This document shows, one piece after another, positions 11,848-23,356 of a stretch of 64,000 nucleotides of DNA. The notes beneath the pieces were generated by a model. That model made no database searches. It was not told where the DNA came from and saw nothing but the letters and a program-made list of their open reading frames with translations. Source of the stretch: Anastatus disparis (Eukaryota; Arthropoda; Insecta; Hymenoptera; Eupelmidae); assembly GCA_017163975.1 (NCBI GenBank), contig JAFFSR010000301.1, positions 4,066,001 through 4,130,000 of the forward strand, in the 5' to 3' direction. The translations under genes and the position numbers were made by a program. The stretch's first letter is position 1, and each line of letters begins with the position of its first letter.

Positions 11848-11962
11848 CCAAATTTATAGTCGATGCTTAAACTCAATCTCAAATCTCATTCTGTCTTTGT
11901 CTCTCATCATAAAACTTATTCTGTCTTTGTCTCTTGTGTTTGAGCATCGACTATGAATTCGG
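11848..11962. mobile_element. 115-bp inverted-repeat mini-element
   Basis: The 25-bp ends (CCAAATTTATAGTCGATGC.. and GCATCGACTATGAATTCGG) are inverted copies with a few mismatches. The short centre contains TATTCTGTCTTTGTCTCT twice. It has no coding room. It is MITE-like; the superfamily is unknown. Confidence 0.6.
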
Positions 11963-13016
11963 ACCTTACACTACCTCTGCGAAGTTAGCAACCAGCCAAT
12001 ATATTTGCAAAATTTAAAACACATATATCGATAGGTGATTCCATGCTCATTACCAATATGTTTATTGCAAAATTGCTCGTTACTTAGTTTTTTAGTTATT
12101 CACAAAAAACCCTGGTTGCTAATTGCCTTTCTAAAATTTTTTTCTTCTCAACAAATACCAGTTATCAGAAACTAAGAACGCCATTTCATTGCTCATTTCA
12201 TGCTTATTCAAAACATATTTTTAGTTGTTAATAATGTGATAGCCTAGTAATCATCGTAACTTTTGTTGATTACCAGCCTTTTTTATTATTCGCTTTCCCG
12301 AGAGAGAGGTATGAATAATTACTATCGAGCTTTGGCGCTTTCGCTCGTCAAATTTTTGGGAAATAGGTGAGTTTACACCTTTCCCGGAGAAACTTGTTAT
12401 CCTTAGAAAATAGGAAACTGACTCAAATTATGTATCTTAAGATATGAGTATTCTTCAAGTTTTTTTAATGTAAATAAAAAAATCTTTCTTCTCGTAAATA
12501 GTCGAAATTAGTAACTCATTCAACTCGGATAGATGGTAGGTTTATACCAGTGGTAGATTTCTTTGATAACCCCTTTTTAGGCACGACCGTTATACCGAAG
12601 TGCCTTATATTTTCAACATCGCGAAAACTGTAACCTTTTTAAAGTATGTTATTTTATGAAAAAAAAACTTATTTTTATAGCAAAATAAGACTATTACGAG
12701 GCTTTCTTAAAATGTATGTATGGATGTATGTGTGTGAGAAATCAATTTAATGAATTTTCTCGACTAGTTTTTATCCAGCAAGCGTATTTAAATAGGCGTC
12801 TTTTAAATGGTCAAAAAATGGATTTTTGGTAAAAATCCATTTTTTTGAAAATAACGATTTTTTTTAAAAAAGTATTTGCAATAAAAGTTATAGAATATAA
12901 ATAATTACTCTTTTTTACATTATACATTTTTCTCTAAAGTTAATATTTTTCAAATTCTTCATGAAAAATGTAGAAATCAAAGGCTTTTTAATGATAATTT
13001 AATAAATATTATTTAG

Positions 13017-13060
<44 letters not shown>

Positions 13061-13850
13061 CGAGAAGATGTATCTTAGTTTTTTTTATAAATTTCATTTC
13101 ATATACTTTTAAAAAAAATTTTTTTTTTTGAAGCTATCACCAAAAAATAATTTCTTTAACCTCTAATGGGATAACTGTTTACAACCGCACAAACGATTTT
13201 TTTAAATTGTCAACATTTATTTGTATTATTTTTTATATCATTCTCTGTCGGAATGATTCAGATCAAATAAAAACTTTATGAAAAACTTCATTTTTAAGCT
13301 ACTAAACTATAAAATAATTTTTTTTTTTTGTAACTTTTGATAGATTATCCTTTCTAAAACTTTAAAAAGTATAAATTCATGAAAATATATCTTTTTCACA
13401 TAACATAAATTTCTTCAAAATCAATCAACTTAATTCACAAGAAAAATTTAAATAATTATAAATTTGTTTTTTCAAATAAATACAATCAATTCAAAACTCC
13501 TGTTGAAAGTTGCGGTAAAAAATACAATGAAAAAAAGAAATAAGATTAACTTTTAATGCTTTTGCGTTTGTAAATGATTTGTTTTAATATTCTTTAAATA
13601 TCAAATGTCGAGCGCGAAGCACGGTTTTTGGTCGTGCCTTATATGCAAGAAGCGAAGCGATGCAAGGCCCCAGGCCATTTCAGAGCTGAGCAAAGTAAAG
13701 CTCTGAAAGAAACAAAGGGCCGCTGTAACCAGCTAATTTTTATTTTGTTTTCAAATTGAATTATTCTTAGTTCATATAAACCCGAGCAATTGCTTGATTT
13801 TAATGAATTAAAGTAAAATTGATTTTTTACATTTTCTATGCTTCATTTCT
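11963..13850. other. Non-coding repeat-like DNA
   Basis: I see no gene. The stretch around 12700-12850 (TGTATGTATGGATG.., TCTCGACTAGTTTTTATCC, AATAGGCGTCTTTTAAATGG) reads like a dispersed insect repeat. GCACGAC occurs near 12573 and its reverse complement GTCGTGC near 13633, both followed by CTTATAT words. There is a TA run at 13019-13056. Confidence 0.4.
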
Positions 13851-13914
13851 TTCTTTCTGAAATATAAATTATTCATTTGTTCACTTCAACACAAATAGAT
13901 GAATTTTAACCGAA

Positions 13915-14680
13915 ACTTATTACTTGAACTAACATTTACTATCCAAAATCTGAAATTAATTATTCACTTACGTCAACGCGAGCAGACGCTAGATTTATGT
14001 GAATAAATCTCCAAACAAAAATATATTAGCAAAATCTAAAATTTATTATTCACTCACGTCAATCCAAGCATAGGCTGGATTTATGTGAATGAGTTTTGAT
14101 AAAATTATTAATCGAACTAATATTTACTTTTCGAAAATCTAAAATTTATCATTCACTCATGTCAACCCAAGCATATGCTAGATTTATTTACAATGAGTTT
14201 TAATAAAATTATTAATCATATTAATAATTACTTTTCAAAAATCTTAAGTTAACTATTCGTTCGCTTCAACCCAAGCAAATGCTAGATTTTACGCGAATGA
14301 ATTCAAACAAAAATTCATTATCAAAAATTTATTATTCACTCACGTTAACCCAAACAGATGCTAGATTTAATAAAATTATTAGTTGATCTAATGTTTACTT
14401 TTCAAAAATCTAAAATTAAGTATTCACTTACATCAACATCATGAGAAGATGCTAGATTGATGTGAATGAGTTTTAATAAAACTATTAATCAAACTAATAT
14501 TTACTTTTCAAAAATCTAAAATTAAGTTTTCACTTACGTTGACCCAAGCAGATGCTAGATTTTACGAATTTAAACAAAAATTTATTACCAAAATCTAAAA
14601 TTTATTATTCACTCACGTCAGCCCAAGCATACGCTAGATTTATTTAAAATAAGTTTTAATGAAATTACTAGCAAAATTTA
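13915..14680. repeat. Satellite array, TCACTCACGTCAACCCAAGC type
   Basis: The motif TATTCACTCACGTCAACC, followed by AAGCARATGCTAGATTTA and an AT-rich tail, recurs about eight times with variable spacing of roughly 80-105 bp. The same satellite appears at 51765-52460. Units differ by substitutions and short deletions, so the array is old. Confidence 0.85.
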
Positions 14681-14684
14681 CCTC

Positions 14685-14740
14685 GTTCCTAACGTCGCTC
14701 GGTTGCATTTTCATGTATTATATTATTATATATAAATTTG
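14685..14740 (-). repeat. Dispersed module with CGAGCGACGTTAGGAGCGAGG, copy 1
   Basis: The reverse complement of this stretch contains GAGCGACGTTAGGAACGAGG preceded by GAAAATGCAACC. Direct-orientation copies lie at about 35865-35920, 37676-37735 and 43975-44028. All four sit beside AT-rich DNA with TAATATAATA, so they are copies of the same end or module of a larger repeat. Confidence 0.75.
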
Positions 14741-14867
14741 CTAATTTCATTCACAATAGTATTTCAATATAAAATATGTATTTAATTTGTTTTCCAAAAT
14801 TGAAATCATAAATATGTTGTTCGTTGTACTAAATTTAAGAATCATTTGTTAATCATTGATAAAATGA

Positions 14868-14869
<2 letters not shown>

Positions 14870-14926
<57 letters not shown>
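14870..14926. repeat. TA microsatellite
   Basis: An uninterrupted TA run of about 54 bp. Confidence 0.9.
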
Positions 14927-14929
<3 letters not shown>

Positions 14930-15204
14930 AGTTTCCTTTCATCCAATTATATTGTATGTATAAATATGAAATATTATATTTAATATGAAATTTTGTTATG
15001 CGTTAGCATTTGAAGAACTGGTATTAAATTTTAATTTATAATAATTGTTCTTATTTGAATTTATTTTACATTTATTTAAAAAAATTTATATTCCCATCAA
15101 TGATGGTCTGCAAAATTATAGGTAAATATATGAATATTAAAAAAAAAATTGAAGCGAACTATGAGTGTTTCAGAAAAAAGAAATAAAACCATTAATTAAA
15201 CATA

Positions 15205-16345
15205 TATTTTTTATTCCACACACACACAAACACACGCACACTCACACGCTCACGCACACACACACACACACACACACACATACATACACACATATATACA
15301 CCAATTTATGCGCAATTCACCAACATAAATTTCTTTCCTGCTATAGAAATATACTTACGGAAACCGACAAACCCACAACACACATTAAAACATACACATA
15401 CGTAACAATAATACACAATACGACTTACTTTTTAGCTGACAAGGACATTTACTCAAGTACACTATCATACGGGCGCACTATATATAGAGCCCTTATTAAC
15501 TTATATACTTATAGACGAAGATAAACCAACTAATACGTACACAGAAACATACACAGTGGCACGAATAGAAAACGACACACTTTTTAACTGACGTGAACAC
15601 TTTTACTAATACACATACATACAATATATACGCATACATATACACGAACATACATACAAACGTATACTATACATATACACAACACACACTCATACAAACG
15701 TATACTATACATATACACAACACACACTCATACACGCTCACATAATACATAGACAAAAAAATACACACACACCTACATAATATATGCATATACAAATACA
15801 CACATATACACGCGCGCACATACGCACATACACACACACACACACATACAATCCAACTTATATGCAATTTACCAACATAAACTTCGTCACTGCTATGAAC
15901 ATATACTTACGGACACCCACAAACACACCAATACATAAAAACATACACATACGTAATAATAATACAGTGCGACTCACTTTTTAACTCCGCCGTCCAAAGT
16001 AAGAAAACCTTAACTCCAATGGGATTCCAATGTAGTTAACCACTTTTATACTTTGGACGGCAGAACTGACATGAACATACAAATACACGTCCAGGCTTAA
16101 ACTTACATACACACACATACACCTATACATTATACACAAAGATTGTATGCACGCAAAGCACAAATATAAAAATACACAAATTTATACCAATACACAAAAA
16201 CATCATAACACACACGTACACCAATTCGTATCAATACGCATATTAACTGAAAAACACTACACGCATAATACACCTACACACATCATGCTCGTTCACTGAC
16301 ACCGACACTCACACACACACGCGCGCGCGCGCGCACACACCAATA
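15205..16345. repeat. CA-rich array with two about 550-bp tandem units
   Basis: ACACAC/ACATAC-rich DNA. The block around 15303-15430 (GCAATTCACCAACATAAA, then ATATACTTACGGA, then CGACTTACTTTTTA) is repeated around 15857-15980 with substitutions. The CA-rich filler is therefore arranged in two tandem units of roughly 550 bp. Long frames here are low-complexity Thr/His/Tyr runs and not genes. A CACACGCGCGCGC tract lies at 16312-16336. Confidence 0.75.
15986..16067. mobile_element. Small hairpin, GCCGTCCAAAGTA ends
   Basis: CCGCCGTCCAAAGTA on the left pairs with TACTTTGGACGGC on the right across about 55 bp. The terminal word GCCGTCC also ends the foldback at 18364-19432, which suggests a miniature of a related family. 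It interrupts the second CA-rich unit. Confidence 0.5.
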
Positions 16346-16379
16346 ACACATTCACACTCTAATTATAATTCAATTTTGT

Positions 16380-16941
16380 TTAATATTATAATTAATAAAT
16401 TAAATCATGTGAAAACGGTTATTAATCATGTAAACGATGTTTTTTTTTTTTAATGTCTAAATCAAAATAAACAAAACTATTCTAATTTAATATATGAAAT
16501 AATAATTAAATTATTGTTGACAATCACTTTACACAAATACATATTTGATCATATGTATTTAGGTAGATATTTGTATTTAAACAGAAAGTAATTACTTTCA
16601 AACTGTTCAAAAAATTATTTAAACGTTATCATTGTAATATATTACTGATGTTTGATCTAAAAAATAATTATGATCATTTTAAAAAATTCAAATCAATAAA
16701 TATTAATTTTAACGCTATTTTATATTGACCAATAAAAGTTATATCTTTGAATGTTCTAATAAATTTATTTATCAATTCTCAAGGAATTAAATTGCCTAAT
16801 TAATGGGCTATTTAAAAAAACTTTATACGATGTACACATTACACTTTAATAAAATAATATGTAATATAGAATAATTAATATTTTTAATTGATAATTATTT
16901 CATATATTTAGTTTTTTTTAATAATACACATATACAATATA

Positions 16942-16978
<37 letters not shown>
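16380..16978. other. AT-rich stretch without a gene
   Basis: No feature beyond a TA run at 16947-16976 that ends it. Confidence 0.5.
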
Positions 16979-16980
<2 letters not shown>

Positions 16981-17076
16981 GTAAGATCAGGATTTAAGCT
17001 ACTACCCCCCTCCCTCTTGGCCCCCCTAGCCCTTCCTCGATACAGCCACTCCTCAAATTACATTGTAATTCTTCTT

Positions 17077-17275
17077 TTTTTTTATTATTTATTGTCGCTG
17101 TATTTTATGCTATCATCGCGATGCTAATTAGCGACGGATGATCGTCTATGTGTTTGTGAACAAAGCACATGTAACGTACAATGGTGCTTGTATTATTCAG
17201 CCAAGAACGGGAATCGAACTTGGAGCCTCGAGATTACGAATCCATCGCTCTACCGAATAAACCACTAACTACCTC
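17077..17275 (-). mobile_element. tRNA-derived SINE with 11-bp target duplication
   Basis: Read on the minus strand, the element starts with a tRNA-like head: A-box region TAGTGGTTTATTCGGTAGAGCG and B-box region AGTTCGATTCC. It continues with an unrelated body and ends in an A-rich tail near 17077. TAATTCTTCTT flanks it on both sides (17066-17076 and 17276-17286), a typical LINE-mediated target duplication. The head cannot be a working tRNA gene because it runs directly into the body with no terminator. Confidence 0.85.
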
Positions 17276-17286
17276 TAATTCTTCTT

Positions 17287-17579
17287 CTAAATTGTTATTT
17301 ACGTTATTTGAAACAAAAAGGTCCCCTTTTGACCTCTCCCCCTAAAACCTCACGCCCACCCCCTTTGATTTATGTGCCCCCTCCCCCTTGGCTCCATCTC
17401 ACACCTTTCTCTTACTTTAATATTCTGTTGTAATAATGAAGATTGATCATTTTTATTTACATTACATTATTGTGATTATAATTATTCTATCCTATATTAT
17501 ATTAAAGTGAAACGACTTTTTTCCCGTTTCTCCGGTTCTCCGCATTTGTTAAATGTGTCTAATCTTTTGGTAAAAAGAG
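17287..17579. other. Spacer, C-rich at 17320-17400
   Basis: No gene. Contains CCCC-rich words similar to those at 17005-17040 on the other side of the SINE. The SINE may therefore have landed in a small C-rich repeat. Confidence 0.4.
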
Positions 17580-18363
17580 TAGCAATTTTTTATTGGGCCC
17601 TATATAATTAGTCCTTATTAGTCACAAGCATCTTTTTGGGCCATATTTTTTTGGGCCCAATATTTTTTCGGAATTAATATTTTCTTGGGTTTTATAATTT
17701 TTTGGGGTACTTTATTTTATTTAGCTCTATTTTTCAGGGCCTTATATTTTTCAGGCCCTACATTTTTTTGAGTCCTATTTTCTTTGGGCCTCATATTTTT
17801 TTTAGGCCTTATATTTTCTTGGGCTCCATATTTTTTTTGGCTTAATATTTTTTCGATTCTTATGTATTCTTGGGTTCTATATTTTTTTAGGCCTAATATT
17901 TATTCAATTCTTATATATTCCTGTACTTTATATTTTTAGGTCCAATATTTTTTTTTAATTTATATTTTCTTGGGTTCTATGATTTTATTGAGTCCTATAT
18001 TTTATTAAGCTCTATATTTTTTTGGGCCTTATTTTCTTTGGGCCTAATTTTTTTCGGCCTCTTATTTCTTGACTTCCATATTTTTTTTGGTCCTATATTT
18101 CTCTAGGCCTTATGTTTTTTTGGACCTACTTTTTTTCGAGTCCTATTTTCTTTGAGCCTAATTTTTTTGAACCATTTATTTTTCTGGGCCTTACTTTTTT
18201 TGGATTTATATTTTTTTTAATCTTATATTTTTGTAGGCGCAATATTTTTTTTATTATTATATTTACTTGGTCTTTATATTTATTTGGGCCCAATATTTGT
18301 CTGATTCGTTTAATTTTTTGGGCTCGATATTTTTTTGATTCTTATATTTACTTATGCTCTATA
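17580..18363. repeat. GGGCC-containing minisatellite, left part
   Basis: A degenerate repeat of about 25-50 bp built from TTTTTTGGGCCYAATATT and TTCTTATATTTTCTTGGGCTCTATA. It continues at 19433-19870 in the same orientation beyond an inserted foldback. Long Phe/Tyr/Ile-rich frames in this array come from the T-rich unit and are not genes. Confidence 0.85.
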
Positions 18364-19432
18364 CACTGCCGTCCGGTTGCTTTTGCCCACCCTAGAGTAA
18401 AATTAATTAAAATAAAAAGTTTTATATCTCTGGAACCAATGATCGCATCTTCAAAATCCAAACGGCGTTTGAAAGATTGGTCAAAAATCTTTGAAATAAA
18501 GTAAGTCCGGTATGAAAAAAGTCATTTTCTAATTGCTTATAGCAATGTAAAAAAAAATTTTTTTTACTAATTTTTTTTGCCTACATAAAAATGAATGCCA
18601 TTTTCATGGAAATTATGATATCGAAAAAAAACCAAATGGGTTTTAAAACTCTAATAGTCCTCTTTAAAATGAGCTAAGTAAAATATTTCTATAACTTTTT
18701 AAACCACAGTTATGGTGATTTTTTGAAAAAAAAGACCTATTTTTTCAACCATGATTATCTCATAAACTAAGAAAGATAGGAAATTTTGTATTAAAGAAAA
18801 AATGTTTTATTTTTAGTCTAGAATACATATATTTAGTGACCAATAAGTTTCGGGCGAAAATTTTTTTTTTTACTTGTTTAATTAAAAATGTTCACTAATT
18901 TTTCATGAAATTTCCCTAAAAAATAAGTAAAAAAAAATGTTTGCCCGAAACTTATTGGTCACTAAATATATGTATTCTAGACTAAAAATGAAACATTTTT
19001 TCTTCAATACAAAATTTCCTATCTTTCTTAGTTTATGAGATAATCATGGTTGAAAAAATAGGTCTTTTTTTTCGAAAAATCACCATAACTGTGGTTTAAA
19101 AAGTCATAGAAATATTTTATTCAGCTCATTTTAAAGAGGACTATTAGAGTTTTAAAACCCATTTGGTTTTTTTTTATATCATAATTTCCATAAAAATGGC
19201 ATTCATTTTTATGTAGGCAAAAAAAATTAGTAAAAAAATTTTTTTTTACATTGCAATAAGCAATTAGAAAATGACTTTTTTCATACCGGACTTACTTTAT
19301 TTCAAAGATTTTTGACCAATCTTTCAAATGCTGTTTGGATTTTGAAGATGCGATCATTAGTTCCAGAGATATAAAACTTTTTATTTTAATTAATTTTACT
19401 CTAGGGTGGGCAAAAGCAACCGGACGGCAGTG
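18364..19432. mobile_element. 1.07-kb TA-flanked foldback, CACTGCCGTCC ends
   Basis: The element begins CACTGCCGTCCGGTTGC and ends with the reverse complement. The arms pair almost completely over about 500 bp each, with the turn near 18890-18910. TA lies on both outer sides, the target preferred by Tc1/mariner elements. It has no transposase frame. The host minisatellite continues on both sides, so the element inserted into that array. Confidence 0.85.
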
Positions 19433-19870
19433 TATATATTTGGTTCTTATATTTTCTTGGTCTCTATATTTTTTTGGGCCAAATATTTTTATGAATTTTA
19501 TATTCTTTTGGGCGCAATATTTTTTTTATTATTATATTTTCTTGGTCTCTATATTTTTTTGGCCTAATATTTGTCTGATTCTTTTATTTTTTTCATCCCA
19601 ATATTTTTTTGATTTTTATTTTACTTGAGCTCTGTATTTTTTTTTATTCTTATATTTTCTTGAGCTCTATATTTTTTTGGGCCCAATATTTCTTTGAATC
19701 TTATATTTCTTTTGATTCTTATGTATTCTTGGCTCTATATTTTTTCAAAACATATTTTTTTGGGCCTAATATTTTTTTTATCATTATATTTTCTTGGTCT
19801 CTATATTTTTTGAGCCCAATATTTTTTTGATTCTTATATTTACTTTGGCTCTATATTTTGGGCTCTAAAT
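19433..19870. repeat. GGGCC-containing minisatellite, right part
   Basis: Same units as 17580-18363 (TTGGGCCCAATATTTTTTTG and TTCTTGGTCTCTATA). Its orientation and unit sequence continue from the left part. Confidence 0.85.
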
Positions 19871-19899
19871 TCTGCCATAATAAACTAAATTTAACTGAA

Positions 19900-21250
19900 T
19901 TTTCAATAATGTTCATACGGCTTCCATGCCGTACAATTGGTAAAATGCCTAAAATGTCCTGACACAATTACAGTTTTACCGCCTAAGGGTTGGTTCACAT
20001 CGCATAAATCTTGAATAAGACGATCAACTGCTTCAAAAGCAAATTTTGAAGTCATGGATATTTCATCCCAAATAATTATTTGTGTTCCCTTTCTTTGCTT
20101 TCTGCAGAATCAGGCTTAACATTACAAGTTGTACAATCTATTATATTGTAGAGAACGTTGTATCTCTCTATCCTTTTCTAATCGAAAAATTTAGAATTTT
20201 GTAAAAACTAGTAGTTATACTAGAAATCAATAGTTATCCGCAACTTGTACAGTAAAAAACAATATTTTTCCTAATGAGAACAAATAAATTCTCTAGCCTA
20301 ACTTACAATAATTTCTCCCGTTAATTCAGTTGCTAAAAACTTTGATTGTTCTGGGTAAGGAGGATTTTCTAATAATTCTACTTTGCCTAAATGAAAATAA
20401 TTGGAGATATCGTTACTTTTAGTATATTTGAAAGAAAAATGTTTCGCATCACAATAAACACATATTTTTGTCATGGAACCAATGTTATTTTCAGGTATGA
20501 GATTTTCATCGAAATATATATTTGCTATACGACCAATCAATTTCGAATTAATTTTTTTAGTTAATATTTTTTCATTTAATTTCTTTCATTTTTTTTCTAC
20601 TTTGACCTTTATTGTTTAATCAATAACTTTGTTCAATACAATATTATGATTGTTATTATAATTATTATTATTGTAATTTTCATTATAATTATTGTCTTCA
20701 ATTTTTAATCGTTTACACTTAATAAATAATATCTTTAATTGATAAGAATCATATTTATGTTTTCCTTTTTTTCATCTTTTAGTTTATTTATTGTAGTATC
20801 ATTATTAACATGTTTATTGTCATCAATTTCTATTTGTTTACACCTTGTGCGTGATTCTATTAATTGGTAACAATCATTTTTTACTTGTGTTTTCTTAATA
20901 ATATCGGCATTTTCAGATTTTTGATTTTTAATTTGTACCATTCTTTCATATTCATTATATTGCTCACTAATAACTTTTCTATAAGTCTCTTTTTTGCTTA
21001 ATTTTTCTTTTACATACAATTTTTTCAATTTAATAGTATCTCTATTTTCAATTGAATTTATTTTTTATATCTTAATATCTTCAATTTTTTTTATATTTAT
21101 TTGGTTGTTCTTCTTTAATTTTTATGTAAGCTTTTTCTCACGTGTAGCTTCATTTGTACGTATTTGTTCCATTTTGTCAGTACCCTTTTTTATCTTTGAT
21201 TTTATTTTTGTTATTTTAGTATTTTTTAATTTTTTTTTTATATTTATTGG
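19900..21250 (-). pseudogene. Internally deleted Helitron fragment
   Basis: On the minus strand, 20735-21028 is a Lys/Glu/Asn-rich leader. The segment 20298-20540 contains a cysteine motif (CVYCDAKHFSF.. and FHLGKVELLENPPYPEQ) seen at the start of animal Helitron proteins; the usual CC is YF here. About 19905-20094 then encodes a Pif1-type helicase piece, with IIIWDEISMTSKFAFEAVDR (Walker B) and VSGHFRHF where GDFRQ is expected. The whole HUH replication domain and Walker A are absent, so two distant parts of the protein are joined by a deletion. The other Helitron remnant, at 45.6-50.2 kb, carries both equivalent segments. Confidence 0.75.
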
Positions 21251-21306
21251 GTTGTATTCCTTTAATTTCTGATGAATATAAGCACACTCATACTGGTGTC
21301 ACCATC

Positions 21307-21529
21307 TGTTGGTCATGTTTGGTGGCTTTATATAACATCAAAGAGTCGCGTCTCATCTGTTCAGCGTCGTCAGTCAGTTGGATGTCTTTTGTCGAAGAGA
21401 TAATATTGTTCTTTATTCAGTCCTGTATTATTCAATATTAATTTAAATAAATCTTTGCTTATTTTTTATAATTAAAGTGTAGTAGTAATTGATTAAGTGC
21501 GCTTAGAATTATCATTAATAACTTTAGCA
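21307..21529 (+). repeat. Copia 5' LTR
   Basis: Candidate LTR of 223 bp starting TGTTGG and ending GCA immediately before the primer site. It contains a TATA box (TTTATATAAC at about 21329) and an AATAAA at about 21446, in the order expected for U3, R and U5. No second LTR is present because the element is cut off at 26838. The boundaries come from the TG..CA rule and the primer site, not from a paired copy. Confidence 0.65.
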
Positions 21530-21547
21530 GGTTATGCGCCCAGAGCG
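21530..21547 (+). other. Primer binding site, initiator tRNA-Met type
   Basis: GGTTATGCGCCCAGAGCG lies directly after the LTR. Drosophila copia uses a closely similar site that pairs with an internal part (half molecule) of initiator tRNA-Met. One base differs inside the core compared with the usual GGTTATGGGCCCAG. Confidence 0.7.
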
Positions 21548-21789
21548 TTTTTAACTGCGCGTTTTTTTCCTTGTCGAATTGTTTGCTTGGGGGCCTGTGG
21601 AGGCTTTTGAAGCAGCTTTGGTGTGTTTGGCATTCTCTAAATCATCTCCTGGAGAAGACGACAGAAATGGCAGAAGAAGGTAGAAGACAGAATGGAGGAC
21701 GACAGAGAGAGAAAATCGTGATGACTCCGGGTAAGTGGAGAAAGACTTAGTGGTGGTGTTTAATTTTTTTTGGAAAGTTGAAGTAATGG

Positions 21790-22020
21790 TGTCGCGCGTT
21801 CGCTTGCATCGCGCGTTTGTGTAAAGGGATAGAAAGATAGAGAAGTCGGGTGGGTCGCCATGTTGGGTGAAAAGACGCGATGTGCGCGTACGTATATAAG
21901 TAGAAAGAGAGAGAAGTCGAGTGGGTCGCCACGTTGGAGGAAGGGACACGGTGTGCGCGTACGTATACTATTAGAAAGAGAAAGAAATTGAGTAGAGCGC
22001 CATGTTGAAAAATGACACGG
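21790..22020 (+). repeat. Three tandem leader repeats of about 75 bp
   Basis: GAGAAGTCGRGTGGGTCGCCA.GTTG followed by GTGCGCGTACGTATA recurs three times in the untranslated leader of the copia element. The third copy runs into a TA microsatellite at 22026-22083. Apparent long frames here are shadows of this repeat. Confidence 0.8.
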
Positions 22021-22023
22021 AGT

Positions 22024-22025
22024 AC

Positions 22026-22088
<63 letters not shown>
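22024..22088. repeat. TA microsatellite in copia leader
   Basis: About 29 TA units, then TATG variants. Confidence 0.9.
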
Positions 22089-22089
<1 letters not shown>

Positions 22090-22091
<2 letters not shown>

Positions 22092-23356
22092 CTATGTGTA
22101 TATCTACATGTACAAAGCAGGGAAGCAACAGTTTTGCGCGTGCATAACATTTTTGGTTCATGTGCTGTGCACGTGGATATGTATGTATATATGTATATGT
22201 GGATGTATATACATATATAAAGAGAGAAAGGTAACCGTGCACGCGCGATAAATTTGACAAATAATCGAACAATGATACAAAGTGAAATAAGATTTTAATG
22301 TATTTGTACATTTATGTAGTTGTATATGTAAAAGAAATGCGCACGCAGTGTTTGAACAAATTTACGATGGTATATACAGAAATTAAAAGAAAAAGAAAAA
22401 TGGCAAATTTACGTGACGGATGTGAAGAAAAAAAAATAATAAATCAAATCTAAAAATTGAAAATAAAAAGTTAAAACAAAATAATAAAAATTATAAGTAT
22501 ATGAATGATATCTGTGTATATATGTATATGAGTAAATATGGTTGTATGTATGTATAAGTGTGTAAGTCGTGCTCTCATAAACAAGAGTAAAAGAAATTAG
22601 TCTTGTGACTACAGCACAAGGCTAACTGAAAATTTGAAAACATAAATGGTTAAATAAAACTAACCTAAAAAAAATATATATAAATAAATATAAATTTATT
22701 TAATTTGAATTGAAAATTAAATACTAAATTTTCATGTATTATGTAAACAGATGAAATGAGCCTGTTAATATTTTTGAAAACCCAAGAGGCGATACATGAT
22801 CTGAGGTTCAATCATTCAAATGAAAAGGTCCATGTGGAAATGACAGAGACAAATGTGATTTTTGTCACCGAGTCTAATTTAAAATATAAATTAGTTACCT
22901 TGAATTTAATTAAATTCTAAACTATGAATTTTCATTTATTTTATTAAAAATATGTGATCATATCTGTGTTTGTTATGTTACATATAAAATTAAATAAAGT
23001 TTTTAACTAAAAAAAAAATCTTTGAAAGCTATATCTAAATTCTTATAATTGCACTGTATGTGTGATTTATTTGTGTTCAGTATTTATGCAGAGAGCAAAT
23101 GAGCAAATTTCTTATACTTTAAACCAAAACTGAGAAAAATTCTGGTGACATAGCTTGTGTTCAGTATGATACCCGAATTAAAACTCAAAAAGAATTTAAA
23201 TTTAAACAAATTAATCTCTTTAATGATTATTTTTGGAAATTCATTTGACATCACTTGAGTTCAGTGAGTCATGTGGTTTTATAATACTAATTTATAATTA
23301 GTTTTATAGATTACCAATTCATCACGGAGGAAGAGCACAGGCTCTTAAAACGAGCT
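22090..23356 (+). other. Copia leader, no clear gene
   Basis: This is a long untranslated-looking stretch between the leader repeats and gag. A 54-codon frame from ATG at about 22755 has no recognisable domain. The word GTGTTCAGT recurs at 23074 and 23158, with a variant (GAGTTCAGTGAG) at about 23256. If it belongs to the copia element, the leader is unusually long and may contain a second insertion. Confidence 0.4.

Noticed and set aside
15165..16163. Thr/His/Tyr/Cys-rich open frames.
   Set aside because: They come from CA repeats on one strand and TG repeats on the other.
18112..19830. Phe/Tyr/Ile-rich frames resembling multi-pass membrane proteins.
   Set aside because: They follow the T-rich minisatellite unit and run into the foldback arm. 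Hydrophobicity comes from TTT/ATT codons.
21551..22311. Several overlapping minus-strand frames of 60-180 codons with repeated FxxHGDPxxFS motifs.
   Set aside because: They mirror the three tandem leader repeats and the TA run of the copia element and show no domain.
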